A stretch of 64,000 bases of DNA from Thioclava sp. GXIMD2076 (GTDB lineage Bacteria; Pseudomonadota; Alphaproteobacteria; Rhodobacterales; Rhodobacteraceae). The translations under genes were made by a program, and so were the position numbers. Shown piece after piece: positions 1 through 7,639 of this stretch. Every line of letters starts with the position of its first letter. The first letter of the stretch is position 1. The stretch is taken from NCBI RefSeq assembly GCF_037949795.1, contig NZ_CP149933.1:612001-676000 (forward strand). The letters run 5' to 3'. The notes beneath the pieces are model-generated. The model made no database searches and had not been told where the DNA came from. It worked only from the letters and a program-made list of their open reading frames with translations.

Positions 1-462
1 CGCATCGGGCGCTACAACGCTTGAGGATTTCAGCAAGATCTGCAGCGCGCCTGCCGTCGTCACCCCGGGCAGGGTCCAGCCCGGCAACGGCATCGGACGC
101 TCCAGCGCACCGGTCGCCACAAGAAGCCGCGTGGCATCGACAGTGTAGGAGCCTGCCGGCCCCGAGACAGAAAGCTTAAAGCCCGGCTCCAGCGCCTCGA
201 TATGCCAGACGGTGCTGGAGGGGCGATAGTCGCAGCCACAGCCCTTGAAAACGTCATATTGCACACGGCCCTTGGCGTAATCGGGGCCAAGGCTCCTCAG
301 ACGCTGGGACGTGGCCCGTGCGATATCGCGCCAGATTTGGCCGCCTGCGTCAGCCGCTTCGTCAAGAACGAGGACCGACAGCCCCAAGGCACACGCCTCA
401 ATGGCGGCGGCCATTCCGGCAGGCCCTGCACCGATGAAACACAGATCGATTGTGGTGGTCAT
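1..462 (-). CDS. FAD-dependent oxidoreductase, opine oxidase/HcnB-like subunit (partial, 3' end outside window)
   Basis: The reading frame is open from an ATG at 460-462 to the window edge (154 codons). The N-terminus has the dinucleotide-binding motif GAGPAG at residues 11-16, and near residue 113 comes VATGALERPMPLPGW, the second FAD-contact region typical of the large subunit of opine oxidases, hydrogen cyanide synthase HcnB and the alpha subunit of heterotetrameric sarcosine oxidases. It starts in an ATGA overlap with the upstream ferredoxin-like gene, so the two products are probably subunits of one membrane-associated amine/opine-type dehydrogenase. A third DAO-type subunit would be expected beyond position 1. 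The substrate cannot be read from the sequence. Confidence 0.85.
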   Translation of the reverse strand, partial: MTTTIDLCFIGAGPAGMAAAIEACALGLSVLVLDEAADAGGQIWRDIARATSQRLRSLGPDYAKGRVQYDVFKGCGCDYRPSSTVWHIEALEPGFKLSVSGPAGSYTVDATRLLVATGALERPMPLPGWTLPGVTTAGALQILLKSSSVVAPDA

Positions 463-743
463 TTTGCCGCCCCGTTCTGCACGGTTACGACCATGCCCTT
501 GGTCGCCTTGACCATGCAGGATTGTCGGTTGGGTATGCCGTCAATGGTGACCAGACAATCGAAACAAGTGCCCATCCCGCAATACAGCGCTCGCGGCACA
601 CCGCTCTGCGGAGTGATGCGGAACACGCCCTCGCCCGCCGCTAGGAGGGCTACGGCCACGGTATCGCCCGCTTGGGCATCGATGGCGCGCCCCTCGAAGG
701 TAAAGCGCACAGGATCGGCGAGCGGCGTCAGCCGTTTAAACAT
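459..743 (-). CDS. (2Fe-2S)-binding small subunit, HcnA/OoxA-like
   Basis: This 94-residue protein has one Fer2_4-type domain. Cysteines at 55, 60, 63 and 76 form the C-x4-C-x2-C-x12-C pattern of the plant-type [2Fe-2S] cluster in small subunits of opine oxidases and hydrogen cyanide synthase. The start at 743 (MFKRLTPLAD) gives the usual family length; an in-frame ATG at 806 would add 21 residues that look non-conserved. Its stop overlaps the start of the downstream FAD subunit by four bases, indicating translational coupling. The role is electron transfer between flavins of the oxidase complex; this is inferred from family and neighbourhood. Confidence 0.85.
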   Translation of the reverse strand: MFKRLTPLADPVRFTFEGRAIDAQAGDTVAVALLAAGEGVFRITPQSGVPRALYCGMGTCFDCLVTIDGIPNRQSCMVKATKGMVVTVQNGAAK

Positions 744-840
744 CGGAAAAGGCCCTTGAATAGCAGTGTTTAGCCTATTCTCCTTGCTTCGCTCGCCATA
801 AATCAAATAATAATAATCTCCACCCTTATGCGGAAATATT
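744..840. promoter_or_regulatory. Divergent promoter region between ferredoxin-like gene and lysR
   Basis: This 97-base AT-rich gap separates the divergently transcribed oxidase operon and the LysR gene, the usual arrangement for a LysR activator and its target. No unambiguous -10/-35 or T-N11-A box was assigned by eye. Confidence 0.4.
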
Positions 841-1746
841 ATGGCCTACCTCTCCCAACGTGCCCTCGAAGCCTTCCAAATTGTCCTCGAATGCGGCTCC
901 GTCTCGGGAGCGGCCGAAATCATGAATGTCTCGCAACCCGCCGTTAGCCGGTTGATCCGCGATCTTGAGGAGCGCACGGGCCTGCGGCTCTTCACCCGCT
1001 TCGGTGGCAAAATCGTGCCCACCCCCGAGGCCCATGAGCTGGCGATCGAGGTAAACCGCTCTTTCGTGGGACTTACCGCAATCGAGAAAAGCGCGCGCGA
1101 TATTCGGCTGGGGCGGCGCTCGACCGTCTCGATTGCCGCGATGCCGGCACTGGCGCATTCGATCCTTGCCGATACGTTGGCCGATCTCCTGCCCCATCAG
1201 CCCGATTTCCGCGTGACATTGAACTCGATGCAGACCCACAATGTCATCAGGCAGGTCGCCAGCCGCCAGTGTCAGCTTGGATTTACCGCCCCTACCCGCC
1301 ATGCCCACGACATCGATCTGATCCGTAATGTTCACCTGCCCTATGTCTGCCTGATGCCTGCAGGCCACCCCCTCGCCGCCTGCGACGTAATCCGGTTCGA
1401 GGATTTTGTTGGCCACGCGGTGATCGGATATCACGACACGACCGCCACCGGCGTGATGATGGAGCGCGCCTTCAGCCAGATGAATACTCCGCCCGAAGTG
1501 GTGGTGCGCTCACATCTGGCGACACTGGCCTCGCAGTTGGTGCTGCGCGGTCTGGGGGTCTCGGTGGCCGACCCCTGCACCGGACGGCTGCACGCGGCTG
1601 CGGGCGGGGTGACACGACCATTCGAGGCACGGACCAGCTTCGGCTTCTCTATCATTCGCCCGCGCGGCACGCTTCTGGGCCGCGATCTGGACGCGTTTCT
1701 GGACGCGTTCGACCGCCAGCTCGCAACCTATATGTCTACCACCTGA
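841..1746 (+). CDS. LysR-family transcriptional regulator
   Basis: The 301-residue product has full LysR length. Residues 4-63 form the winged helix-turn-helix, including SVSGAAEIMNVSQPAVSRLI and the following linker helix; the rest is a periplasmic-binding-protein-like effector domain. It is transcribed away from the opine-oxidase-like operon and probably controls it, as OccR/NocR do in opine catabolism. The effector is unknown. The downstream flank is IS material beginning about 20 bases after the stop. Confidence 0.9.
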   Translation: MAYLSQRALEAFQIVLECGSVSGAAEIMNVSQPAVSRLIRDLEERTGLRLFTRFGGKIVPTPEAHELAIEVNRSFVGLTAIEKSARDIRLGRRSTVSIAAMPALAHSILADTLADLLPHQPDFRVTLNSMQTHNVIRQVASRQCQLGFTAPTRHAHDIDLIRNVHLPYVCLMPAGHPLAACDVIRFEDFVGHAVIGYHDTTATGVMMERAFSQMNTPPEVVVRSHLATLASQLVLRGLGVSVADPCTGRLHAAAGGVTRPFEARTSFGFSIIRPRGTLLGRDLDAFLDAFDRQLATYMSTT

Positions 1747-1830
1747 ACGGAGACGGATACGCCTCTAGACTCAGGACCCATTGATTTCGGATGCATGGCA
1801 TGATTCAGGCTTCGCAAGGAGACCTGAACG

Positions 1831-2151
1831 ATGAGCGATCTTTAGTGGCTAAGCGACGCCCAGATGGAGCGTCTGAAACCGTTCTTTCCCAAGAGCCATG
1901 GGAAGCCCCGCGTCGATGACCGTCGTGTTCTGAGCGGCATAATCTTCATCAATCGCAACGGGTAGCACTGATGTGATGCGCCGAAGGAACATGGCCCGCC
2001 GAAGACCCTCTACAACCGGTGGAAGCGCTGGAGCGACAATGGCGTGTTCGCCAGGATCATGGTGGGCCTGGCCGCCAAGCGCGCCGATCACAAGACGATC
2101 ATGATCGATACGACCTATCTCAAGGCACACCGCACGGCGTCGAGCCTGCGA
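1831..2151 (+). pseudogene. IS5-family transposase OrfA fragment with internal stops
   Basis: Reading from the ATG gives residues such as DAQMERLKPFFPKSHGKPRV and PPKTLYNRWKRWSDNGVFAR followed by TTYLKAHRTASSL, the N-terminal half of an IS427-group transposase. At least three in-frame stop codons interrupt it: one just after the start, and two in the INRNG region. It is a decayed fragment with no 3' half. Confidence 0.8.
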
Positions 2152-2450
2152 TGCGCTTTCGGGTATGTCGCATCAATCATCACCGTTCGAGTGTCGGCCT
2201 TCCCAGACGCCAGCCCTTCCATGATCCGAGCGAAGACACCCATCCGGCTCCACCAATTCCAACGATTGTAGAGTGTCTTGGGATGGCCGCATTCCTTGGG
2301 CGCGTCGCACCACCTCAACCCATTGCGATTAATGAAGATAATCCCAATCAACACGCGCCGATTCTCGACGCGAGGCCGCCCGCGGCTTTTCGGAAAATAG
2401 GGTCGAAGGCGCTCCATCTGCGTTTCAGTCAGCCAGAACAGATTACTCAT
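2152..2450 (-). pseudogene. IS5-family transposase OrfA fragment (truncated)
   Basis: The minus-strand frame from 2450 encodes MSNLFWLTETQMERLRPYFP, then NRNGLRWCDAPKECGHPKTL and MIDATYPKAHR, an uninterrupted IS427-type OrfA N-terminal half of about 100 residues. It ends at the junction with the oppositely oriented fragment, so OrfB and the catalytic region are missing. Confidence 0.8.
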
Positions 2451-2515
2451 GACATTCAACTCCGGATCAATCAAATCCAGACTCAACCGCAAAAGTTAAT
2501 AGGTCCTGACCCTAG

Positions 2516-2650
2516 CCCCTCTATCATTATTAGGGATCTCGGCCCTATCCGGACATTCATCGGGCTGCTCTATCCGGCGGTGCAGTTCGCTGAACCCGCC
2601 ATTGTGACACTATGCGGCACGACCCAGCTGCTCGACGTCAGCATTGCGGA
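2516..2650. other. Short spacer between IS5 remnant and IS1182 element
   Basis: I see no gene or recognisable element here. It is probably the original target DNA left between two insertions. Confidence 0.4.
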
Positions 2651-4166
2651 GATATTGTTGATAAAGTCGACGTTCGAAGCGTTTTGCGTACGATCCTAAA
2701 AGATCGGATTGCCGGCTCCGCTCATGCGGGGGCTGGCCCGGGCACCAACTTGGCCAGTTTGCGGAGGTTCTGGGCGGTTGCGGCGAGTTGGAATTGCTCG
2801 GTTGCACCCTTGGGTCCGCGCAGACGCATCATGCGCAGGCCGATGTAACGCTTCAGATGGGCAAAGAGCATCTCGACCTTTCGCCTTTGCATGAACGAGG
2901 TCATGTAGGCGTCGGTTTTGCGAATTTCGCGAGCGATGTCTCGGGCCGCTTCGTGAACCGAGCGGAGCACTTTTCGGGCGGGTTGGGTCGGACAGCATTG
3001 CGCTTTTAACGGGCAAATGTCGCAATCCTGCTTGCGCGCGCGGTAGCGGATCAATCCGTCCTTGCTGACATTCGTGGTGCGCGGCGTAGAGAATTTCCGG
3101 CGGGACGTCTCGAGCGTATTTCCGGCAGGGCACGTATACCGATCGGTGGGCGTATCGTAGACAAAGTCGTCCCGCGAGAAGGTGCCGTCGGTGCGTTTCG
3201 ATTTGTCCCAGACGGGGATGTGAGGGGCAATCTTGCGCTCCTCCACCAGCCAGCCCAACATTTCGGCCGATCCGTAGCCTGTATCGCCGACCAACTTTCC
3301 GGGTTTGATGCCAAAGCGTTGCTGAACGCGGTCGATCATGTCCCGTGCGGCGCGCGCCTCCGCTGGCCGTATCGGAGCTGTTGGCTCGACATCGACGATC
3401 ACAGCATTATCCAAGTCCACCAGATAATTGGTAGAATAAGCGAAGTATGCGGCACCGCCGTCGGCTCCCGTCCAGCGGGCAGCCGGGTCTACTGGCGAGA
3501 TGTACTTGGGAACGACTGCGGTTGCGGCGCCGAAAGCTGCATCGTCGAGTGTTTCAATATATTCGTTCACGGCTCGAGACAGCAGGTCTGGCGACAGGCC
3601 TTCCTTGCTGTCGACGCCTCGCGTCTGATTGGCATTCGCCGGGATCAAGCTGGCATCGACGCCGAAGCTGTGACCGCCGACCAAACCTTCATTGATGCAT
3701 CGTTGCAGAACGGTCTCGAACAGATGCCGGAACAGCCCGCTCTCACGGAAACGCCCGTGCCGGTTCTTGGAAAATGTCGAATGATCCGGCACCGCGTCGG
3801 TCAGATCGAGCCGGCAAAACCAACGATATGCCAGATTAACATGAACCTCGTCGCAAAGCCGCCGCTCGGACTGAATGCCCATGCAATAGCCCAGCAGAAG
3901 CATGCGGATCATCAGCTCGGGATCGATCGAGGGGCGCCCGCCAGAACTGTAGAACGGTGCCAGCATTGGCCGTACATCCGAAAGGTCGAGGAACCGGTCG
4001 ATACCCCGCACCGGGTGATCCAACGGCACGAAACTCTCAATAGAGAAATCGTAAAACAAAGCGCCCTGCGCAACTTGCCTTGGCCCCATCATTGCAATGC
4101 CCTCCACTCTCAGAACGAGTGAATCAAAGCCTCGGGCGTCAAGCAACGGACTTTTTCAACAATATC
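2651..4166 (-). mobile_element. IS1182-type insertion sequence, apparently complete
   Basis: An 18-bp imperfect terminal inverted repeat is visible: GATATTGTTGATAAAGTC at 2651-2668 and its partner (read on the minus strand GATATTGTTGAAAAAGTC) at 4149-4166. ATAT at both extremities could be part of the target duplication, so the exact ends may lie a few bases inside. The element holds one intact transposase gene on the minus strand. A second, truncated relative sits near 35.5-36.2 kb. Confidence 0.75.
2722..4092 (-). CDS. IS1182-family transposase
   Basis: The start at 4092 is chosen because GGAGGG lies about eight bases upstream; frames extending to 4146 have no such site. The protein (about 456 residues) has the IS1182 N-terminal domain with SERRLCDEVHVNLAYRWFCR and DHSTFSKNRHGRF, then the DDE catalytic region including VGDTGYGSAEML and, near the C-terminus, QRRKVEMLFAHLKRYIGLRM. 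No frameshift or stop interrupts it, so it may still be active. It mediates movement of the surrounding IS. Confidence 0.9.
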   Translation of the reverse strand: MMGPRQVAQGALFYDFSIESFVPLDHPVRGIDRFLDLSDVRPMLAPFYSSGGRPSIDPELMIRMLLLGYCMGIQSERRLCDEVHVNLAYRWFCRLDLTDAVPDHSTFSKNRHGRFRESGLFRHLFETVLQRCINEGLVGGHSFGVDASLIPANANQTRGVDSKEGLSPDLLSRAVNEYIETLDDAAFGAATAVVPKYISPVDPAARWTGADGGAAYFAYSTNYLVDLDNAVIVDVEPTAPIRPAEARAARDMIDRVQQRFGIKPGKLVGDTGYGSAEMLGWLVEERKIAPHIPVWDKSKRTDGTFSRDDFVYDTPTDRYTCPAGNTLETSRRKFSTPRTTNVSKDGLIRYRARKQDCDICPLKAQCCPTQPARKVLRSVHEAARDIAREIRKTDAYMTSFMQRRKVEMLFAHLKRYIGLRMMRLRGPKGATEQFQLAATAQNLRKLAKLVPGPAPA

Positions 4167-4272
4167 CGGACACAGCTGCTAATCGGTCCCGCTTGCAAAC
4201 GAGGGTCTGGCGCTATTCGACGCCCCCGCTGAAAATTTTCTTGAATGGACCAGAAAGACTGCAGCCCATAAA

Positions 4273-4292
4273 TAGGAAACGAATGATTCCTA
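4273..4292. promoter_or_regulatory. Inverted repeat upstream of tetR, candidate operator
   Basis: TAGGAA and TTCCTA form a perfect 6-bp inverted repeat with an 8-bp spacer, 14 bases upstream of the tetR start codon at 4307 and within AT-rich sequence. TetR repressors commonly autoregulate through such sites. This is inference from position and symmetry. Confidence 0.45.
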
Positions 4293-4306
4293 AATAAGGT
4301 AACTCT

Positions 4307-4918
4307 ATGGGCCCCACACCAGAAACACGCCCTCGTGGCAGACCTCGAGCCTTCGACGAAGACCGCTTCCTCGATGCATCAATCGCATTGTTCAGCGCTG
4401 CAGGCTTTGCCGGGGTCAGCATGTCCGATCTGAAGACGGCGTCCGGGCTGACGACCGGCAGCATTTACAAAGCCTATAACGGCAAGGAGGGCGTCTTCGC
4501 CTCCGCGCTGGCCCGCTACATCGCCCTGCGCGAAGCCGAAATCGACGCACGCCTGAGTGCCGAGTCAGATGCACGGCAGAAGGTTGCCGCCCTGCTACGG
4601 ATCTTTGCCGCGTTGAGCCAGGGCCGGGATGGGCGTCTAGGCTGCATGGTCGTTTCCGGAGTGGCTGATCTGGACCTTGTCGGCGATGCAGCGACGATAC
4701 TGCGCAATCAGCTGGCGACGCGACGGGACCGGCTGGAGCAGCTGATAAACGAGGGGCACAGCGACGGCTCGATTTCAAAAGAAGTCGACCCTGCCACGAC
4801 CGCCGCCTTGCTGCTTGCCATGCAACAGGGTATGCGCATCTTGGGAAAGGTCGAGCTCATGGAAATGGACAGCGGGACCCTTGTCGCTGGCGCGCTCCGG
4901 CTTCTCGGGCAAGCCTGA
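4307..4918 (+). CDS. TetR-family transcriptional regulator
   Basis: The 203-residue protein starts with a basic arm (RPRGRPRAFDEDRFLDASIA), followed by the TetR helix-turn-helix in residues about 18-64 containing GLTTGSIYKAYNGKEGVFAS, and an all-helical ligand domain. AAGG precedes the ATG by eight bases. Its stop overlaps the ATG of the downstream transporter (TGATG), so it is probably co-transcribed with, and may respond to a substrate of, that DMT-type transporter. The downstream transporter is frameshifted. Confidence 0.9.
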   Translation: MGPTPETRPRGRPRAFDEDRFLDASIALFSAAGFAGVSMSDLKTASGLTTGSIYKAYNGKEGVFASALARYIALREAEIDARLSAESDARQKVAALLRIFAALSQGRDGRLGCMVVSGVADLDLVGDAATILRNQLATRRDRLEQLINEGHSDGSISKEVDPATTAALLLAMQQGMRILGKVELMEMDSGTLVAGALRLLGQA

Positions 4919-5350
4919 TGCCGTTTCTCATCCTCTCTGCCCTGCTGGCAGGTGCCATGCTACCACTGCAGGGCGCCTTCAATGCCAAGCTCGCGCGCTC
5001 TGGGATCGGCCTTCTGGGCGGCCGGCATCTCTGCGCTACTCTCGGCTTTCCTGTTGTTCGGGGCAGGCATTTACCTGACACGCGGATTGCCCCGAACGGT
5101 TGACCTCGTTGCGCTGCCACTCTGGGCCTGGGCGGGCGGGATCTGTGGCGTCATCACGCTGGCGGGGATAGCCTTTGCGACGCCGCGCCTTGGTGCCGCT
5201 GGCATGGTCGCGCTCGTGATCACCGGGCAAGTCGTGTTTTCGCTTCTGCTTGACCGCCTTGGAATGTTCGACATGCCGCAACATCCGCTGACCCTTCAAC
5301 GATTTCTGGCCGCCGGCATGTTGCTCGGTGGTGCGGTTCTCATTCGATAG
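4918..5350 (+). pseudogene. DMT-superfamily (DUF606/YdcZ-like) transporter, frameshifted
   Basis: The first frame encodes MPFLILSALLAGAMLPLQGA and FNAKLARS, then coding continues one frame over with SAFWAAGISALLSAFLLFGA through to LLGGAVLIR at 5350. Joining the two gives a membrane protein of about 143 residues, the length of DUF606 four- to five-helix transporters. The shift lies near 5000 and needs a net +1 base relative to an intact gene. It could be a genuine mutation or a sequencing error. It overlaps the tetR stop by one base. Confidence 0.7.
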
Positions 5351-5358
5351 GACTTCCC

Positions 5359-5471
5359 ATGACATCGATAACACTTTCCCCCGCTCCCGAAGGCTTTGCG
5401 CAACGTTTCAAGCCTGTCGATGGGCTGCGCTTCCACTACGTCGATGATGGCCGCAAAGATGCGCCCGCATT
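5359..5471 (+). pseudogene. alpha/beta-hydrolase N-terminal stump cut by IS3 insertion
   Basis: From the ATG, 37 codons encode FAQRFKPVDGLRFHYVDDG, matching the first strands of alpha/beta-hydrolases before the HGxP oxyanion motif. The frame then enters the left end of the IS3 element at 5472. The remainder of the hydrolase is not found on the far side of the element, so the insertion was followed by a deletion or rearrangement. Confidence 0.65.
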
Positions 5472-5539
5472 TGGTCTTGCCCCACTGAAGTGGTCCACTT
5501 TTAGGGATAGTTTATCCCGTATGATGGAGGACTACTTAG

Positions 5540-5818
5540 ATGGCAGGCAAACGCGAGAAGCCGGAAGATATCGTCATGAAGCTGCGTCAGGTTGAGGTCT
5601 CGCAGGATCAAGGCGCGAAGCTGGCGGATGCCGTGCGTCAGATTGGTGTGAGCCAACAAACCTATTATCGCTGGCGGCGTGAGTTTGGCGGTATGAACCG
5701 CGATCAGCTCAAGCGGCTGAAGGAGCTCGAGAAAGAGAATACGCGGCTCAGACGGGCCGTGTCGGATCTGACGCTCGACAAGCTGATCCTGACGGAAGCG
5801 GCTCGGGGAAACTTCTAA
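5540..5818 (+). CDS. IS3-family transposase OrfA, copy a
   Basis: This 92-residue protein has an HTH (VRQIGVSQQTYYRWRREFGG) followed by a leucine-zipper-like helix (LKRLKELEKENTRLRRAV). Near its end lies the heptamer GGGAAAC at 5806-5812 in the phase G GGA AAC, a classical -1 frameshift site. Slipping there enters the orfB frame with LLSPSRRRQCIDH. It is the least altered orfA of the four copies. Confidence 0.8.
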   Translation: MAGKREKPEDIVMKLRQVEVSQDQGAKLADAVRQIGVSQQTYYRWRREFGGMNRDQLKRLKELEKENTRLRRAVSDLTLDKLILTEAARGNF

Positions 5819-6670
5819 GCCCTTCGCGTCGCCGACAGTGCATTGACCATGTCCGGCAGGAACTTGGCGTTTCCGAACGCCGTGCTTGGTCTGGCCCTTG
5901 GGCAGCACCGCTCAACCCAGCGCAAGATCCCGGTTAGTCGTCAAGATGAAGCTTTGCTGACGGCTGACATCATTGAACTGGCAAGGCAATACGGACGGTA
6001 TGGCTATCGCCAGATCACTGGCTTGTTGGTTCAAGCGGGATGGTGCGTGAACCATAAACGGGTCGAGCGAATTTGGCGACGCGAGGGCTTAAAGTCCCGC
6101 AAAAGCAGAAGAAACGAGGGCGGCTCTGGCTAGCGGATGGCTCCTGCGTGCGGCTGCGGGCCGAGCGGCCGAACCATGTGTGGTCCTATGATTTTGTCCA
6201 GGACCGGACAGCGGACGGGCGGGCTTACCGCATGCTCAATATCGTCGATGAGTACACCTAGGGCAGGTGCTGGTGATCCGCGTCAAACGCAAGCTGAACT
6301 CGGTCGATGTCATCGACGCACTGACTGATCTGTTCATCCTTCGCGGTCCGCCCGGGTTTATCAGGTCAGATAACGGCCCCGAATTCATCGCGACCAAGCT
6401 GCGCAACTGGATCGACGCGGTCGGGACTAAAACGGCCTATATCGAACCGGGGTCACCCTGGGAGAACGGCGACGTGGAGAGCTTCAATGCTAGGCTTCGT
6501 GACGAATTACTGGATGGGGAGGTGTTTTATTCGGCTCAAGAGAAGCTCAGATCCTGATCGAACGCTGGCGCCAGCATTACAACACGGTGCGTCCGCATAG
6601 CTCTTTGGGATATCGCCCACCAGCACCAGAAAGCATCGTGCCAGTAGACCAAAGCCCCACGATGCACTAA
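5812..6670 (+). pseudogene. IS3-family transposase OrfB, copy a, multiply frameshifted
   Basis: Conserved blocks appear in order but in changing frames: CIDHVRQELGVSERRA, then YGRYGYRQITGLLVQAGWCV, then HVWSYDFVQDRTADGRAYRM, then PPGFIRSDNGPEFIATKLRN and PGSPWENGDVESFNARLRDE with the catalytic D and E, and RWRQHYNTVRPHSSLGYRPP. Shifts lie near 5885, 6090, 6260 and 6540. The stop plus shift near 6260 is shared with copies b and d. Confidence 0.8.
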
Positions 6671-6781
6671 CTTTTAAACTGGACCACTCAAGTGGGGCAG
6701 ACCAAGGGGATTACCCCTATGGGTTTGCAAGACCATTCGCAAACGGATAGATCTGTTCGTAAGTTTTCAAAACGTGGAAAT

Positions 6782-7411
6782 ATGATGAAGCCCGAGGGAA
6801 CTGCCAAATCTGTCACACGCCCTCGACGCACGCAGGCCGAGCGCTCGCAGGAAACACGTGCAAAAGTTTGTGATGCAGTCCTGCAGGCACTCGCCGAGCT
6901 TGGCTATGAGCAGATTTCAACGCCGCTGATTGCAAAGCGGGCATCAGTATCACGTGGCGCCCTGACACATCAGTTCCCCACGCGGAATGATATGCTCGTT
7001 GCAGCATTCGAAACACTGGTGAACAGTTGGCGCACAGGGTACCCTTTCGGCCTGGACCCCGAGTGCACCCAGCTAAGCGTCGACGAGCTTATCGATGCGC
7101 TATGGGAGAATATCTTTGCAGACGGGCGGTACATAGCCGCGATGGAGCTGATGCTGGCCGCACGACAGGATAATGAACTAGGCCATGTGCTGCGTGACAT
7201 ACTGGTCAGTTGGATCCGCAAACGCGATCGTATCACCGTGCAGCTTGTCGGTGGCGATGTCGAAGATACGGAAGCCGATCTGCATGTTCAGTTACATCTT
7301 TCGGTTCTGCGGGGCATTGCTATGCACCAGAGTTTCGATTCCGATCCAGACACCGCAAGCAAACTGATCACGCTATGGAAGCAGATCATCCGCAAGGCTT
7401 CATCGGCTTGA
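6782..7411 (+). CDS. TetR-family regulator preceding the TRAP cluster
   Basis: The start at 6782 or 6785 (ATGATG with GGAAA just upstream) is preferred over the longer frame that would begin inside the IS end at 6692. The N-terminal basic region (RPRRTQAERSQETRAKVC) leads into the TetR HTH (TPLIAKRASVSRGALTHQFP). The roughly 209-residue length is typical. It is transcribed toward the TRAP transporter cluster that starts 229 bases downstream and is the obvious candidate regulator of that cluster; this is positional inference. Confidence 0.85.
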   Translation: MMKPEGTAKSVTRPRRTQAERSQETRAKVCDAVLQALAELGYEQISTPLIAKRASVSRGALTHQFPTRNDMLVAAFETLVNSWRTGYPFGLDPECTQLSVDELIDALWENIFADGRYIAAMELMLAARQDNELGHVLRDILVSWIRKRDRITVQLVGGDVEDTEADLHVQLHLSVLRGIAMHQSFDSDPDTASKLITLWKQIIRKASSA

Positions 7412-7639
7412 ATAGCATTTACGAGCAGAATTGCCCGTAAAATAATCAGTATATAAACTAATTTTTACAGATGGTTACGGGATAAATTGTCAATCAGGCA
7501 TTTATCCTACGCATTTTCACATGCCAGGGCTTGATTTACGAACAGAGCTGACTGCATGATGCAGACAGAGATGTTTGTAAGTTATAATATCTACGACACG
7601 AAGGAATGCCCGCCTAACGGGCCGCAACAGGGACGAACC
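7412..7639. promoter_or_regulatory. Leader/promoter region of the TRAP cluster
   Basis: This AT-rich stretch of 228 bases contains no gene. It presumably carries the promoter of the downstream solute-binding protein gene. No operator was assigned. Confidence 0.4.

Larger units (their letters stand above)
1769..2511. mobile_element. IS5-family (IS427-like) remnant made of two inverted 5' halves, flanked by CTAG
   Basis: The segment begins ACTCAGGACC and ends GGTCCTGACC, an imperfect terminal inverted repeat, and a CTAG tetranucleotide flanks each side (1765-1768 and 2512-2515), as expected for the target duplication of IS427-type elements. Inside are two divergent copies of the 5' half of the same kind of transposase gene pointing at each other and meeting near 2150. 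Both break at the same place, after the KAHR motif, and neither retains the 3' half. It cannot encode an active transposase. Confidence 0.75.
5472..6704 (+). mobile_element. IS3-family element, copy a (decayed)
   Basis: The left end TGGTCTTGCCCCACTGAAGT matches the inverted right end, whose reverse complement begins TGGTCTGCCCCACTTGAGTG. It holds an intact orfA and an orfB broken by several shifts. The flanking tetranucleotides differ, so no target duplication remains. Copies b, c and d are at 16561, 34033 and 36252. The group looks IS407-like from the orfA/orfB architecture. Confidence 0.85.

Noticed and set aside
2516..2650. Possible gene fragment between the IS5 remnant and the IS1182 element
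   Set aside because: No frame gives a recognisable protein, and frames run into IS ends.
6692..6781. N-terminal extension of the second TetR gene starting inside the IS3 right end
   Set aside because: The start would lie in the inverted repeat of the insertion. ATG 6782/6785 has a ribosome binding site and gives the usual TetR length.
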